From positions 6,141,501-6,205,500 of the forward strand of contig CP019636.1 of NCBI GenBank assembly GCA_002163975.1: a DNA stretch of 64,000 bases. Direction: 5' to 3'. Below, in pieces: positions 35,609 to 43,769 of this stretch. Source of the stretch: Nostocales cyanobacterium HT-58-2 (lineage in GTDB: Bacteria > Cyanobacteriota > Cyanobacteriia > Cyanobacteriales > Nostocaceae). Within the stretch, counting starts at the first letter, position 1, and each line of letters starts with the position of its first letter. The translations under genes were made by a program, and so were the position numbers. The notes beneath the pieces were generated by a model that saw only the letters and a list, made by a program, of their open reading frames with translations, was not told the origin of the DNA and did not search any database.

Positions 35609-35649
35609 TTGACACTCCCACGGAAAGACACGCTGATGGGATTCTTGCC
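35609..35649 (-). mobile_element. IS200/IS605-like right-end remnant, no tnpB
   Basis: Read on the minus strand: caagaatccca, a loop, then tgggagtgtcaa. This agaatc-hairpin-gtgtcaa layout is the 3' end of many cyanobacterial TnpB/IS605 elements and of their guide RNA scaffold. Translated through the motif, the strand gives EARIPSA, like TnpB C-termini. No transposase is present. A similar motif is at 61221-61259. Confidence 0.4.
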
Positions 35650-35755
35650 TCATAAGTCGGCACACATAATTGGTGTGCTTCCGCCTTCAATCTCTATAAA
35701 GCCTCTACTAGCGATTCAAGTCTATATTCGTGTTATCTAGTTCAAAGGATAAGCA

Positions 35756-35801
35756 GTAATCGGTAATCCAAAAAAGATCTCAATTACCAATTACCGATTA
35801 C
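35756..35801. terminator. bidirectional hairpin, gtaatcggtaat / attaccgattac
   Basis: A perfect 12-bp inverted repeat with a 22-nt loop lies between the convergent yraN and the 137-aa gene. It can end either transcript, but no strong T-run follows it on either side. Confidence 0.5.
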
Positions 35802-35842
35802 CTTCATGTTTAACACAGCAGAGTAAAAACTCAACGAGGGTA

Positions 35843-36256
35843 TCATGCCAATGTTTCTGGGCAATAGCCTAATCCCCTAACAAACTGTTGCCGGAACGCC
35901 TCTATTTCCTCTTTTTCTGGGTTCCCATGGGAGACAATCGCTACTTGATAGCGACGCATCACGTCAACTGGACACTGTCCCGCTTCCAAACTCCAAAGTG
36001 CCATTTGTACCCGCATTGGCGGCTCGTAGCGAATTCCTAATTCACTTAAGAAAGCCCGAATGTCGCCATCTTCTTGAGGCGAAACGTGACGCTTTAGTTT
36101 GACCCTAACCACCCAACCATCAATCTGATGAATTACGGTGACGAACGAAACAGGTATTTGAGGTTTAGAGTGCAAGAATTGAACAACCCTTAGAGTTAGA
36201 CTAGCATTTGCCAGGTAATACAAGTATTCCATTTCGGTGCTTGGGATCAAAGCCAA
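35843..36256 (-). CDS. conserved cyanobacterial protein of unknown function, 137 aa
   Basis: The product begins MALIPSTEMEYLYYLANASL. It has a mixed alpha/beta composition with clear strands (QIPVSFVTVIHQIDGWVVRV), a polar KLKRHVSPQEDGDIRAFLSEL region and a charged C-terminus ending GLGYCPETLA. There is no signal peptide or membrane segment. I recognise the type as a soluble cyanobacterial protein but cannot assign a role. It faces queA across a 276-bp divergent region. An alternative start is Met9. Confidence 0.6.
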   Translation of the reverse strand: MALIPSTEMEYLYYLANASLTLRVVQFLHSKPQIPVSFVTVIHQIDGWVVRVKLKRHVSPQEDGDIRAFLSELGIRYEPPMRVQMALWSLEAGQCPVDVMRRYQVAIVSHGNPEKEEIEAFRQQFVRGLGYCPETLA

Positions 36257-36298
36257 TCCTACACTTTTATTATCAGTACATAGACCCCTGTACCCGCT

Positions 36299-36338
36299 AG
36301 GGTAAAAGCCCCCGTTTTTGGATGGGGAGGTTTACCCA
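36299..36338. other. nested inverted repeat gggtaaa / tttaccc
   Basis: GGGTAAA (36299-36305) pairs with TTTACCC (36331-36337), enclosing gccccc and ggggag which also pair. The long stem is in the 5' region shared by the 137-aa gene and queA. It may be a palindromic repeat or an RNA structure. No known riboswitch motif was recognised, in particular no preQ1 aptamer consensus. Confidence 0.45.
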
Positions 36339-36532
36339 ATTTTCATACAAGTGTATACGTGCTATTCAACAGTATCCTTTTAAAATTTAAAAAAAGGAAT
36401 TTAGCGTTGATCCCCGATGGTTCTCAGTAGAGAACATCTAAGATTTGTTTGTCACAGTCAGTCTAAAGATAGATGCAGCAAAAACTAGTTAAAAACAATT
36501 TAAACTCAATATCTTCTCCTCAAAAGGAAGAC

Positions 36533-37675
36533 GTGGAATTAGATATTTGTCTATCCGGGTATGATTATGAATTACCTCAAGAACTCATTGCCCAAAACCC
36601 AGTTGTTCCTAGGGACAGTTCCAGGCTATTGGTCGTCAATTCTCCCAGTACAGGTAGAGAATCAGTACCTCTGAACTATATTTTCCGAGATTTGCCAGAG
36701 CTACTGAAACCAAAGGATTTACTCGTAATGAATAATACACGGGTGATTCCAGCGCGGCTGTATGGTCGTAAATCCACTGGTGCTGAGGTAGAAGTGCTGC
36801 TGTTAGAAGAGCGTCAGCACAATTGTTGGTTAGCTTTAGTCAAGCCAGGAAAACGTTTCAAACAGGGAGCGAAGATTATTTTTGAAGCCAGGAGAGTAGG
36901 GGAAGTTGAAGGAGTGAGGGGAGAAAAAGCTCCTCTATCTTCCCGTCTATCACAACCTTCCCTAACTGCTACTGTTTTAGAAACAGATGAGGCGACTGGA
37001 GGGCGTCCATTGCAATTTGACTTGCCAGAAGGTATATCCTTAGTGCAATTGTTGGATATTTTTGGCGAAGTTCCTCTACCACCTTACATCACTGGTTCTG
37101 ATGCCCAACACGAACAGTATCAGACAGTTTATGCTAAAACTCCAGGAGCAGTAGCAGCTCCGACTGCAGGGCTTCACTTCACCCCAGAATTACTAGAACA
37201 GTTGCGCGATCGCGGAATTCATCAAGCTTTTGTAACATTACACGTTGGAGTGGGAACATTTCGTCCTGTGGAAGTGGAGGACATCAAAACCCACAAAATG
37301 CATGAAGAATGGATTGAGGTGCCTTCCTCAACGGTAGAGCAAATCCGTGCAACTCAGGCATCTGGTGGTCGGGTGATTGCTGTAGGGACAACAGTCGTGC
37401 GAGCATTAGAAGGAGCTGCAGCCCAAGGTGAGTTACAACCATTTTGTGGCAAAACTAATTTGTTTATCTACCCGGGCTACCAATGGCGAGTGGTAGAGGG
37501 TTTGATTACCAATTTTCACCTACCGCGTTCTAGTTTGCTCATGTTGGTGAGTGCTTTAATTGGTCGGCAACGTTTGTTAAATATTTATCAGTATGCTGTA
37601 GAGTCGCGATACCGCTTTTATTCTTTTGGTGATGCCATGTTAATCTTGCCAGAAGGCAAGAGTGCTGAGTTTTAG
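36533..37675 (+). CDS. queA: S-adenosylmethionine:tRNA ribosyltransferase-isomerase
   Basis: QueA transfers and isomerises the ribosyl part of SAM to make epoxyqueuosine in tRNA. GTG 36533 (VELDICLSGYDYELPQELIA) with AAAGGAAG just upstream is the better start; the ATG at 36473 would add 20 polar residues not usual in the family. Key segments: PRDSSRLLVV, LLVMNNTRVIPARLYGRK, GAVAAPTAGLHFTPELLEQL, FVTLHVGVGTFRPV and NFHLPRSSLLMLVSA. A stretch at about residues 118-142 (EVEGVRGEKAPLSSRLSQP) between strands looks repeat-derived. The frame is intact and the protein is probably functional. Confidence 0.94.
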   Translation: MELDICLSGYDYELPQELIAQNPVVPRDSSRLLVVNSPSTGRESVPLNYIFRDLPELLKPKDLLVMNNTRVIPARLYGRKSTGAEVEVLLLEERQHNCWLALVKPGKRFKQGAKIIFEARRVGEVEGVRGEKAPLSSRLSQPSLTATVLETDEATGGRPLQFDLPEGISLVQLLDIFGEVPLPPYITGSDAQHEQYQTVYAKTPGAVAAPTAGLHFTPELLEQLRDRGIHQAFVTLHVGVGTFRPVEVEDIKTHKMHEEWIEVPSSTVEQIRATQASGGRVIAVGTTVVRALEGAAAQGELQPFCGKTNLFIYPGYQWRVVEGLITNFHLPRSSLLMLVSALIGRQRLLNIYQYAVESRYRFYSFGDAMLILPEGKSAEF

Positions 37676-37763
37676 GTGAGGAATTTAGAATTTTCAATTT
37701 TCTCTGACATGGTGGGTACTCTGAGCTTATATGCATCTAGCAATCAGTGCAGGTTTGCCCGTC

Positions 37764-38897
37764 ATGTCTCAAAAATATCAACTTTGTCAGTGGTTGGTCA
37801 GATCATCCAAAGTGGTGCTTCTTTCTTCCTCAGTTTTTTTGGTTTTCACGATACCAACCACAACTAAATTCCCTGGAAACAAGCTACTTGCACAGAATGT
37901 TCCCTCTCAAAATTTAGAAGCAGCAAGTTTCTTCCAACAGGGAGTCATGCTTTATTATCAAAAAGATTTGCCTGCAGCAGAATATGCTTTTCGCCAAGCC
38001 TTGCAAAAAGACCCTAACTTGGCTGCTGCACGTAACTACCTAGGTAACATTATGTTACAGCAAAATCGCTTGGATACAGCAGTGCAAGAATATGGTGAAG
38101 CGATTAGCATCAATCCTAATCTCGGCGAGGCTTACTATAATTTGGGATTAGCGTTGCACAAACAAGGACAAATAGAAGCAGCAGTAACGGCTTACCAACA
38201 AGCCCTAGTCATAGATCCAACAATGGCAGCGGCTTTGTATAATTTGGGTTTAGCCCTGTATGAACAAGGACAAACAGAAGAGGCAATTGCTGCATATCAG
38301 CAAGTGATTCATCTTGATAACAGCAATGCCAATGCTTACTTTAACCTAGCACTTGCCCTCCAAAATCAAGGAAAAACACAAGAAGCGATTGCTGCCTATC
38401 GACAAGCTTTACAGCTCAATCCAAACATCGCGATGGCTTACAATAACATGGCAAGTCTTATGGCAACACAAGGTCAAACAGCTGAGGCGATCGCCACTTA
38501 TCAAGAAGCCATTCGCCGCATACCCAATAATGCTGTTGTTTACTATAACTTGGGAGTCATTTTGTACAACCAAGGTGACTATAGGAATGCTAACTCAGCC
38601 TTAAAACGTGCTCGTAACCAATACCGCCAACAGGGTAATATTGAGCAAGCTGACAAGGTTGAGCAGTTCATGCAGCAAATCGCCCAGAGAAAAAAACAAC
38701 AGGAACCTCAGAATAGCCAAACCCCAACTTCTTCACCAAATCAAACCCCCACAACTAACGAAGTGAAGCCTGCACAAGATAGAGCAAATCAACCGCCAAC
38801 TTCCAATGTACCTATTTCGGTTGAACAATTGCCATCTACACTCATGCAAGAAACTCCACTTCAGCCACAGCCGACTTCTGAGAGTACAAGTCAATAG
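37764..38897 (+). CDS. secreted tetratricopeptide-repeat protein
   Basis: The ATG at 37764 is chosen because it places a clear signal or anchor segment (SSKVVLLSSSVFLVFTI) near residues 14-32; an in-frame ATG lies 11 codons upstream. At least seven TPR units follow, e.g. AAEYAFRQALQKDPNLAAA, AVQEYGEAISINPNLGEAYY, AVTAYQQALVIDPTMAAALY and AIAAYRQALQLNPNIAMAYN, each with the G-x-Y-N-L-G turn. The last 75 residues are Gln/Pro/Thr-rich and disordered. It is probably an exported scaffold for envelope or photosystem assembly; no specific partner can be named. It starts 88 bp after queA and may be co-transcribed. Confidence 0.88.
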   Translation: MSQKYQLCQWLVRSSKVVLLSSSVFLVFTIPTTTKFPGNKLLAQNVPSQNLEAASFFQQGVMLYYQKDLPAAEYAFRQALQKDPNLAAARNYLGNIMLQQNRLDTAVQEYGEAISINPNLGEAYYNLGLALHKQGQIEAAVTAYQQALVIDPTMAAALYNLGLALYEQGQTEEAIAAYQQVIHLDNSNANAYFNLALALQNQGKTQEAIAAYRQALQLNPNIAMAYNNMASLMATQGQTAEAIATYQEAIRRIPNNAVVYYNLGVILYNQGDYRNANSALKRARNQYRQQGNIEQADKVEQFMQQIAQRKKQQEPQNSQTPTSSPNQTPTTNEVKPAQDRANQPPTSNVPISVEQLPSTLMQETPLQPQPTSESTSQ

Positions 38898-38966
38898 ACT
38901 GCTGGCAAAAGTAAATAGCTAGACGTCAATAAATGTAGAATGGGAAGCGCGAAGCATAACCCATGC

Positions 38967-39012
38967 TGTCTTTTGCAATTGATGCGTTACGAATCATGCT
39001 AACGCATCCTAC
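38967..39012. repeat. atgcgtta / taacgcat palindromic repeat
   Basis: ttgatgcgttacg and gctaacgcatcctacc form an inverted pair. The same family appears at 43217-43250 (tgcgtta/taacgca) and 45447-45560 (ggatgcgtta, taacgcatc, cgtaacacatcc). It is a common dispersed hairpin repeat in filamentous cyanobacteria. Confidence 0.7.
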
Positions 39013-39036
39013 CAATCCTACCCAATTGCCGATGTT

Positions 39037-39732
39037 TCAAATTGGTAAACGATTAATATCTTTGTTGCAGCCAATCACAACCATCGCTGAACCACGTTCA
39101 AGACGCTTGTTGGGGTTAGGATTAATTTGGAATTTGCCATCTTGACTGACAGCTAGCAAATTCAATCCATAGCGGTTGCGAAGTTGTAGTTCAGCGATTG
39201 TTTTACCGTGAAATTCGTCTGGCACAATCATTTCTACAATACTGTTATCTGGGTCAAGGTCAAATCGGTCTAGAATTGAGGGTTTTGTGAGTGTTCGTGC
39301 TAAAGCACAACCCGCCTCATACTCAGGAAACACTACGTGATCTGCTCCCACTTTGTGTAACAGTTTGCAATGAACTTCACTAGAGGCTTTTGCTACGACA
39401 TGAGGAACACCACCCTCTTTCACATTGAGCGTGGTGATTATGCTTTCTTGAATATAATTTCCTATGGCTACAATCACTGTATCAAATTCTAAAATTCCAG
39501 CTTCTTTCAGTGCAGATGGTTCTGTTGAATCTAGTTGCAAAGCATGAGCAACTATTTGCTCTGTTAACGCTTGGGATACACGCTTTTCATCAATATCTGT
39601 AGCCAACACTTCATAACCGAATTTGTTCAGTGTCGAACAGACTGAACGACCAAAACGACCTAATCCAATCACAGCAAACTGGTGATTGTCATTACGCAGA
39701 CTACGAAAAAATCCCAATGAAGCTAAATTCAC
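39037..39732 (-). CDS. ktrA: K+ uptake regulatory subunit KtrA (TrkA-N/TrkA-C)
   Basis: This cytosolic RCK protein gates the KtrB channel in response to nucleotides. The GTG at 39732 (VNLASLGFFRSL) is chosen as the start because AAGGA lies eight bases upstream; the ATG at 39792 would add 20 residues before the fold. The Rossmann motif is FAVIGLGRFGRSV, followed by EVLATDIDE and DTVIVAIGNYIQESI. The C-terminal TrkA-C domain holds VPDEFHGKTIAELQLRNRYG and LLAVSQDGKF. The gene lies 168 bp downstream of ktrB on the same strand, forming the usual pair. Confidence 0.93.
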   Translation of the reverse strand: MNLASLGFFRSLRNDNHQFAVIGLGRFGRSVCSTLNKFGYEVLATDIDEKRVSQALTEQIVAHALQLDSTEPSALKEAGILEFDTVIVAIGNYIQESIITTLNVKEGGVPHVVAKASSEVHCKLLHKVGADHVVFPEYEAGCALARTLTKPSILDRFDLDPDNSIVEMIVPDEFHGKTIAELQLRNRYGLNLLAVSQDGKFQINPNPNKRLERGSAMVVIGCNKDINRLPI

Positions 39733-39899
39733 AGTTGTTATCCTTATTAACACTGTTTGATTTATGACAAAAATTTGGTTATACTTAATCAATAAAAAGT
39801 TTTATTTTTATCTTAATTATGTAAATTTTATCATTTAGGTATACTTGCATCTAATGAGTCAGTAATTCTTTTTCTTGTCCCCTATTTTCTCACTTTTTC

Positions 39900-41234
39900 C
39901 TATCCTACAAGTAAGTTTTCTTCTGGATAGTGAATTCTGCTGGGTCGGGGGTCGCCCAATATAGCTGACATCAGTAGTAAAACACCAACTCTTCCAATAT
40001 ACATTGTCACAATTAATATTAGCTTCGCCGCTGCGGACACACTCCCCGTTATTCCAGTAGAAAGACCCACCGTGGCAAAAGCTGATACGACTTCAAACAA
40101 GATTTGAATGAATTCTAATTCTGAGTCTGTTAGTGCTATTAAAATAGTAGCTCCAATGACAGTTGCTACTGAACCAATCAAAACTCCAACAGCTTTTAAA
40201 ACTAAATTTAATGCTATTTTGCGCTCGTATAATAAAACTTCTTCTTTTCCTTGTAGAATAGCCTTAGTACAACTTGTCAGAACTCTCAAGGTTGTCGTTT
40301 TCATTCCGCCTCCTGTACCACCTGGGCTTGCACCTATAAACATCAGTGCAATCGTAATAAATAGACCTGCGGTGGTCATTTTCCCAATATCAATGGTATT
40401 AAATCCAGCAGTTCTAGGTGTCACAGATTGAAACCAAGCTACTAATAACTTGTCAGGAAAACTCAGAGAACCAAATGTTTCTGGATTTCTTAGCTCTACA
40501 AAGAAAAATGCCACTGTTCCAAGTATTAAAAGAATTAATGTTGTGGTAGTTGCAACTTTAAAATCTAGTGAAAAGACTCGCTTGGCAGGTTTTTTGCGCA
40601 GAATATCACGCAACCAAACGTAAGTTTCTAAAATAACCTGATAGCCAATACCACCAAAGATAATTAATCCAGTGATAGTAAAGACGACTAAAACAGATGA
40701 TTGATAACCAATTAAGTTATCTTTAAATAAACTGAAACCAGCATTATTCCAAGCATTAATGCTATGAAAAATGGCTAACCAAATCCCTTGGTTCCAGCCA
40801 TATTTGGGAACAAAAGCTGGTAGTAGCAAAAATATCCCTGTAATCTCAAAAATTAAGGTTGTTGCAACAATCGAGCGGATAATTTGGGCACTTCCTTGCA
40901 TTCCTGGTCGGTCTAAGGCTTGTTGAATAGCAACTTTCTGTCGCAAGTCAAATCTACGACCAATAAGCAGAATCAAAAAGGTAGTGGTTGTCATATAGCC
41001 TAAACCACCAATTTGTGCTAGGAGTGCAATAAATAACTGACCCCAAAAAGAAAAATAGGTGCCTGGATCTACCACTGATAACCCTGTAACGCAAACTGCT
41101 GAAGTCGAAGTAAACAACGCCACAATTAAGTCATTCCACGTACCACTGTTGGTAGAAAAAGGCATCATTAACAAGATGGTACCTATAGCTATAACTGCTA
41201 TAAATCCTAAACAAATTGTGCGAGAAACGGTCAT
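39900..41234 (-). CDS. ktrB: KtrB/TrkH-type Na+-dependent K+ translocating subunit
   Basis: The 444-residue membrane protein has four M1-P-M2 units of the TrkH superfamily. The filter-like loops carry the conserved Gly: TSTSAVCVTGLSVVD, INAWNNAGFSLF, VTPRTAGFNTIDIG and SAFATVGLSTGITG. This is typical of KtrB, which works with KtrA for osmotic and salt acclimation in cyanobacteria. The first residues (MTVSRTICLGFIAVIAIGTI) show a start at the first membrane helix. It is upstream of ktrA in the same operon and divergent from the methyltransferase gene at 41383. Confidence 0.94.
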   Translation of the reverse strand: MTVSRTICLGFIAVIAIGTILLMMPFSTNSGTWNDLIVALFTSTSAVCVTGLSVVDPGTYFSFWGQLFIALLAQIGGLGYMTTTTFLILLIGRRFDLRQKVAIQQALDRPGMQGSAQIIRSIVATTLIFEITGIFLLLPAFVPKYGWNQGIWLAIFHSINAWNNAGFSLFKDNLIGYQSSVLVVFTITGLIIFGGIGYQVILETYVWLRDILRKKPAKRVFSLDFKVATTTTLILLILGTVAFFFVELRNPETFGSLSFPDKLLVAWFQSVTPRTAGFNTIDIGKMTTAGLFITIALMFIGASPGGTGGGMKTTTLRVLTSCTKAILQGKEEVLLYERKIALNLVLKAVGVLIGSVATVIGATILIALTDSELEFIQILFEVVSAFATVGLSTGITGSVSAAAKLILIVTMYIGRVGVLLLMSAILGDPRPSRIHYPEENLLVG

Positions 41235-41382
41235 AAAACAGTCAAAAATTTAACATTGTTTGTTAACAGGTTCAGGCTTTCCCTCATTGAAAAGCAAAAA
41301 CACCTTTATTTAATTAAAAACACACATGGTAGCCTATATGTGATTTATTTGAAATCTAATTCGTCCTTACACTGCTTCTCTC

Positions 41383-42225
41383 ATGAGTGCAACACTTTAC
41401 GAGCAAATTCAGCAGTTTTACGATGCTTCCTCCGGTCTGTGGGAACAGATATGGGGTGAACATATGCACCACGGCTACTATGGTGTAAATGGTGCAGAGA
41501 AAAAAGACCGCCGTCAGGCGCAAATTGATTTAATTGAAGAACTACTCAAGTGGGCTGGAGTCCAGCAAGCTGAGAATATCTTAGATGTAGGTTGTGGAAT
41601 TGGTGGCAGTTCTCTGTACTTAGCAGAAAAATTTAATGCCAGTGTCACAGGAATTACTCTAAGTCCAGTACAAGCCGCAAGAGCGACAGAACGGGCTTCT
41701 GAGTTTGGGTTAAGTGCTAGAACGCATTTCCAAGTAGCTGATGCCCAAGCAATGCCTTTTACTGACAACTCTTTTGACTTAGTATGGTCACTGGAAAGCG
41801 GTGAGCATATGCCAGATAAAACTAAGTTTATGCAGGAGTGCTACCGAGTGCTCAAACCTGGTGGAATGTTGATTATGGTAACTTGGTGTCATCGACCAAT
41901 TGATCATTCTCCACTAACGGCGGATGAGGAAAAGCACTTGGCAGAGATTTATCGGGTATACTGCTTGCCTTATGTGATTTCTTTACCGCAGTATGAGGTG
42001 ATTGCACGTCAACTAGGGTTGCAAGACCTTCGTACTGCTGATTGGTCAAAGGCTGTCGCTCCATTTTGGGATGTTGTGATTGATTCAGCGTTTTCTCCCA
42101 AGGCAATTTGGGGTTTGCTGTGTTCGGGTTGGAGTACAATCCAAGGAGCGCTGTCTCTAGGGTTGATGCGTCGAGGTTATGAACGCGGGTTGATTCGGTT
42201 TGGGTTGTTGTGTGGGTATAAGTAA
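41383..42225 (+). CDS. tocopherol O-methyltransferase-like SAM methyltransferase
   Basis: The 280-residue protein resembles gamma-tocopherol methyltransferases (cyanobacterial Slr0089, plant VTE4), which make alpha-tocopherol. The N-terminal YDASSGLWEQIWGEHMHHGYY, SAM motif ILDVGCGIGGSSLYLA (66-81), ADAQAMPFTDNSFDLVWSLE and LKPGGMLIMVTWCHR are characteristic. No transit peptide is present, as expected in a bacterium. The homogentisate phytyltransferase gene follows after 40 bp, which supports a role in vitamin E synthesis. Other methyltransferases of the same group (sarcosine/glycine type) are a weaker alternative. Confidence 0.88.
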   Translation: MSATLYEQIQQFYDASSGLWEQIWGEHMHHGYYGVNGAEKKDRRQAQIDLIEELLKWAGVQQAENILDVGCGIGGSSLYLAEKFNASVTGITLSPVQAARATERASEFGLSARTHFQVADAQAMPFTDNSFDLVWSLESGEHMPDKTKFMQECYRVLKPGGMLIMVTWCHRPIDHSPLTADEEKHLAEIYRVYCLPYVISLPQYEVIARQLGLQDLRTADWSKAVAPFWDVVIDSAFSPKAIWGLLCSGWSTIQGALSLGLMRRGYERGLIRFGLLCGYK

Positions 42226-42265
42226 CAAACCGCCAAGATGCAACAGAACACACAGTGAGGAGACA

Positions 42266-43189
42266 ATGAGTCAGGTTCGAGAGCGAGAGTTTCAGGGTAA
42301 TTGGTTTTATAGTTTTTGGAAGTTTTCACGCCCGCACACGATTATTGGCACAAGTTTAAGTGTTTTGGGATTGTATTTAATTGCTGTTGCTGTTAGTGAT
42401 GGTCACTCTTCCCTATTCCCTCTTTTAGGAGCATGGATTGCCTGTTTGTGTGGCAATGTCTACATTGTGGGGCTCAATCAACTAGAAGATGTGGCAATTG
42501 ACAAGATTAATAAGCCTCATTTGCCTGTCGCAGCTGGGGAGTTTTCCCCAAGGACAGGCAAGCTTATTGTCGCTATTACGGGTGTTTTGGCGCTGGTGTT
42601 GGCGTTGCTTCAAGGACCGTTTTTATTTGGCATGGTGGCTATTAGTTTGACAATAGGTACTGCTTATTCTTTGCCACCAATTCGTTTGAAGAGATTTCCT
42701 TTTTGGGCAGCACTGTGTATTTTTTCAGTACGCGGGGCGATTGTTAATTTAGGGCTGTTTTTGCACTATGATTGGGTATTTCAACAGAATCAGTCAATTC
42801 CATCAGCAGTATGGGTGTTGACACTGTTTATTTTGGTCTTTACTTTCGCGATCGCCATTTTTAAAGACATCCCCGATATGGAAGGAGACCTGCTGTATAA
42901 TATCAAGACTTTCACCCTCGAGATTGGTAAGCAAGCAGTTTTTAATCTTGCTCTTGGAGTGATAACTGTCTGCTACATTGGTATGATTCTGGTTGGTTTA
43001 CTGCACCTGGCTCAAGTCAACTCTCTTTTTTTAGTGATAACTCATTTGATTGCACTGGCGTGGATGTGGTGGCGGAGTAGGCAAGTCAACTTGCAAGAAA
43101 AAAGTGCGATCGCTCACTTTTATCAATTCATCTGGAAACTGTTCTTCTTGGAATATTTGATTTTCCCAATCGCTTGTCTTTTGGCTTGA
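42266..43189 (+). CDS. hpt: homogentisate phytyltransferase
   Basis: This UbiA-family membrane prenyltransferase condenses homogentisate with phytyl diphosphate, the committed step of tocopherol synthesis (Slr1736 in Synechocystis). ATG 42266 follows GAGGAG by three bases; an upstream in-frame ATG at 42200 lies inside the methyltransferase gene. Motifs include WKFSRPHTIIGTSLS, the Asp-rich NQLEDVAID at 71-79 with INKPHLPVAAGE, and the second Asp motif DIPDMEGDLLYNIKTF. About eight membrane helices are visible. It forms an operon with the preceding methyltransferase. Confidence 0.95.
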   Translation: MSQVREREFQGNWFYSFWKFSRPHTIIGTSLSVLGLYLIAVAVSDGHSSLFPLLGAWIACLCGNVYIVGLNQLEDVAIDKINKPHLPVAAGEFSPRTGKLIVAITGVLALVLALLQGPFLFGMVAISLTIGTAYSLPPIRLKRFPFWAALCIFSVRGAIVNLGLFLHYDWVFQQNQSIPSAVWVLTLFILVFTFAIAIFKDIPDMEGDLLYNIKTFTLEIGKQAVFNLALGVITVCYIGMILVGLLHLAQVNSLFLVITHLIALAWMWWRSRQVNLQEKSAIAHFYQFIWKLFFLEYLIFPIACLLA

Positions 43190-43212
43190 AAATTTGCCGT
43201 CATTTAGACTCG

Positions 43213-43252
43213 CCTTAAAATGCGTTACAGTGCGTTAACGCACTGTACGAAT
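43213..43252. repeat. palindromic tgcgttac / gtgcgttaacgcac repeat
   Basis: gtgcgttaacgcac is a perfect 14-bp palindrome, preceded by tgcgttacagt, whose inverted partner actgta follows. It lies just after the phytyltransferase stop and belongs to the atgcgtta family at 38967. It may act as a transcript end, although no T-run follows directly. Confidence 0.6.
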
Positions 43253-43298
43253 AAAACTTTATTTTTTACATAAACTGTTTATATCAACTCTTAAGACT

Positions 43299-43766
43299 AT
43301 GTTTGATAACTTACAACCAAATAATATTATTGCCATCATTGCTATCATTTCTGGTATCGCGATACTCGGTTATTTTTCCTGGAAAACTTTGATGACCTCT
43401 AAGATTTTTCAAAAAGGAGTCAATCTTTATCAACAAGAAAATTACAAAGATGCAGAGGTAGCTTTTCGTCAAGTCATTTCTCTCAACTCTACCAATGATG
43501 TGGTTCACTTGCTGCTAGGAGATAGCTTGATGCAGCAAGGTAGACTAGAAGAAGCCATTGAACAGTTTCAAGAAGTGATTCATCGCGCTCCTAAAAAAGT
43601 TGATGCTTATTTGCGTCTCTCGAATGCTTTCATGCGACAAGAAAAGAAAGGAGAAGCGATAACGACTCTACAAAAAGCTAGAGATTTATGCCAAGCGCAG
43701 CGTCAACAAGAAAAAGCAGAACAAATTAATCTTATTCTTCAGAAAATCAGTGCAAAGAATTCATAA
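43299..43766 (+). CDS. membrane-anchored TPR protein
   Basis: The N-terminus has one membrane helix (NNIIAIIAIISGIAILGYFSW) followed by a TPR array: IFQKGVNLYQQENYKDAEVAF, LLGDSLMQQGRLEEAIEQFQ and AYLRLSNAFMRQEKKGEAI. The 155-residue protein could scaffold a complex at the membrane. Its stop is three bases from the start of the SUMT-HemD gene, so the two are probably translated from one mRNA and the TPR protein may help tetrapyrrole synthesis. That link is inferred from spacing only. Confidence 0.85.
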   Translation: MFDNLQPNNIIAIIAIISGIAILGYFSWKTLMTSKIFQKGVNLYQQENYKDAEVAFRQVISLNSTNDVVHLLLGDSLMQQGRLEEAIEQFQEVIHRAPKKVDAYLRLSNAFMRQEKKGEAITTLQKARDLCQAQRQQEKAEQINLILQKISAKNS

Positions 43767-43769
43767 CTC

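Noticed and set aside
36299..36338. Structured leader before queA considered as a preQ1 riboswitch
   Set aside because: The inverted repeat lacks the short H-type pseudoknot consensus of preQ1 aptamers and is 195 bp from the start codon.
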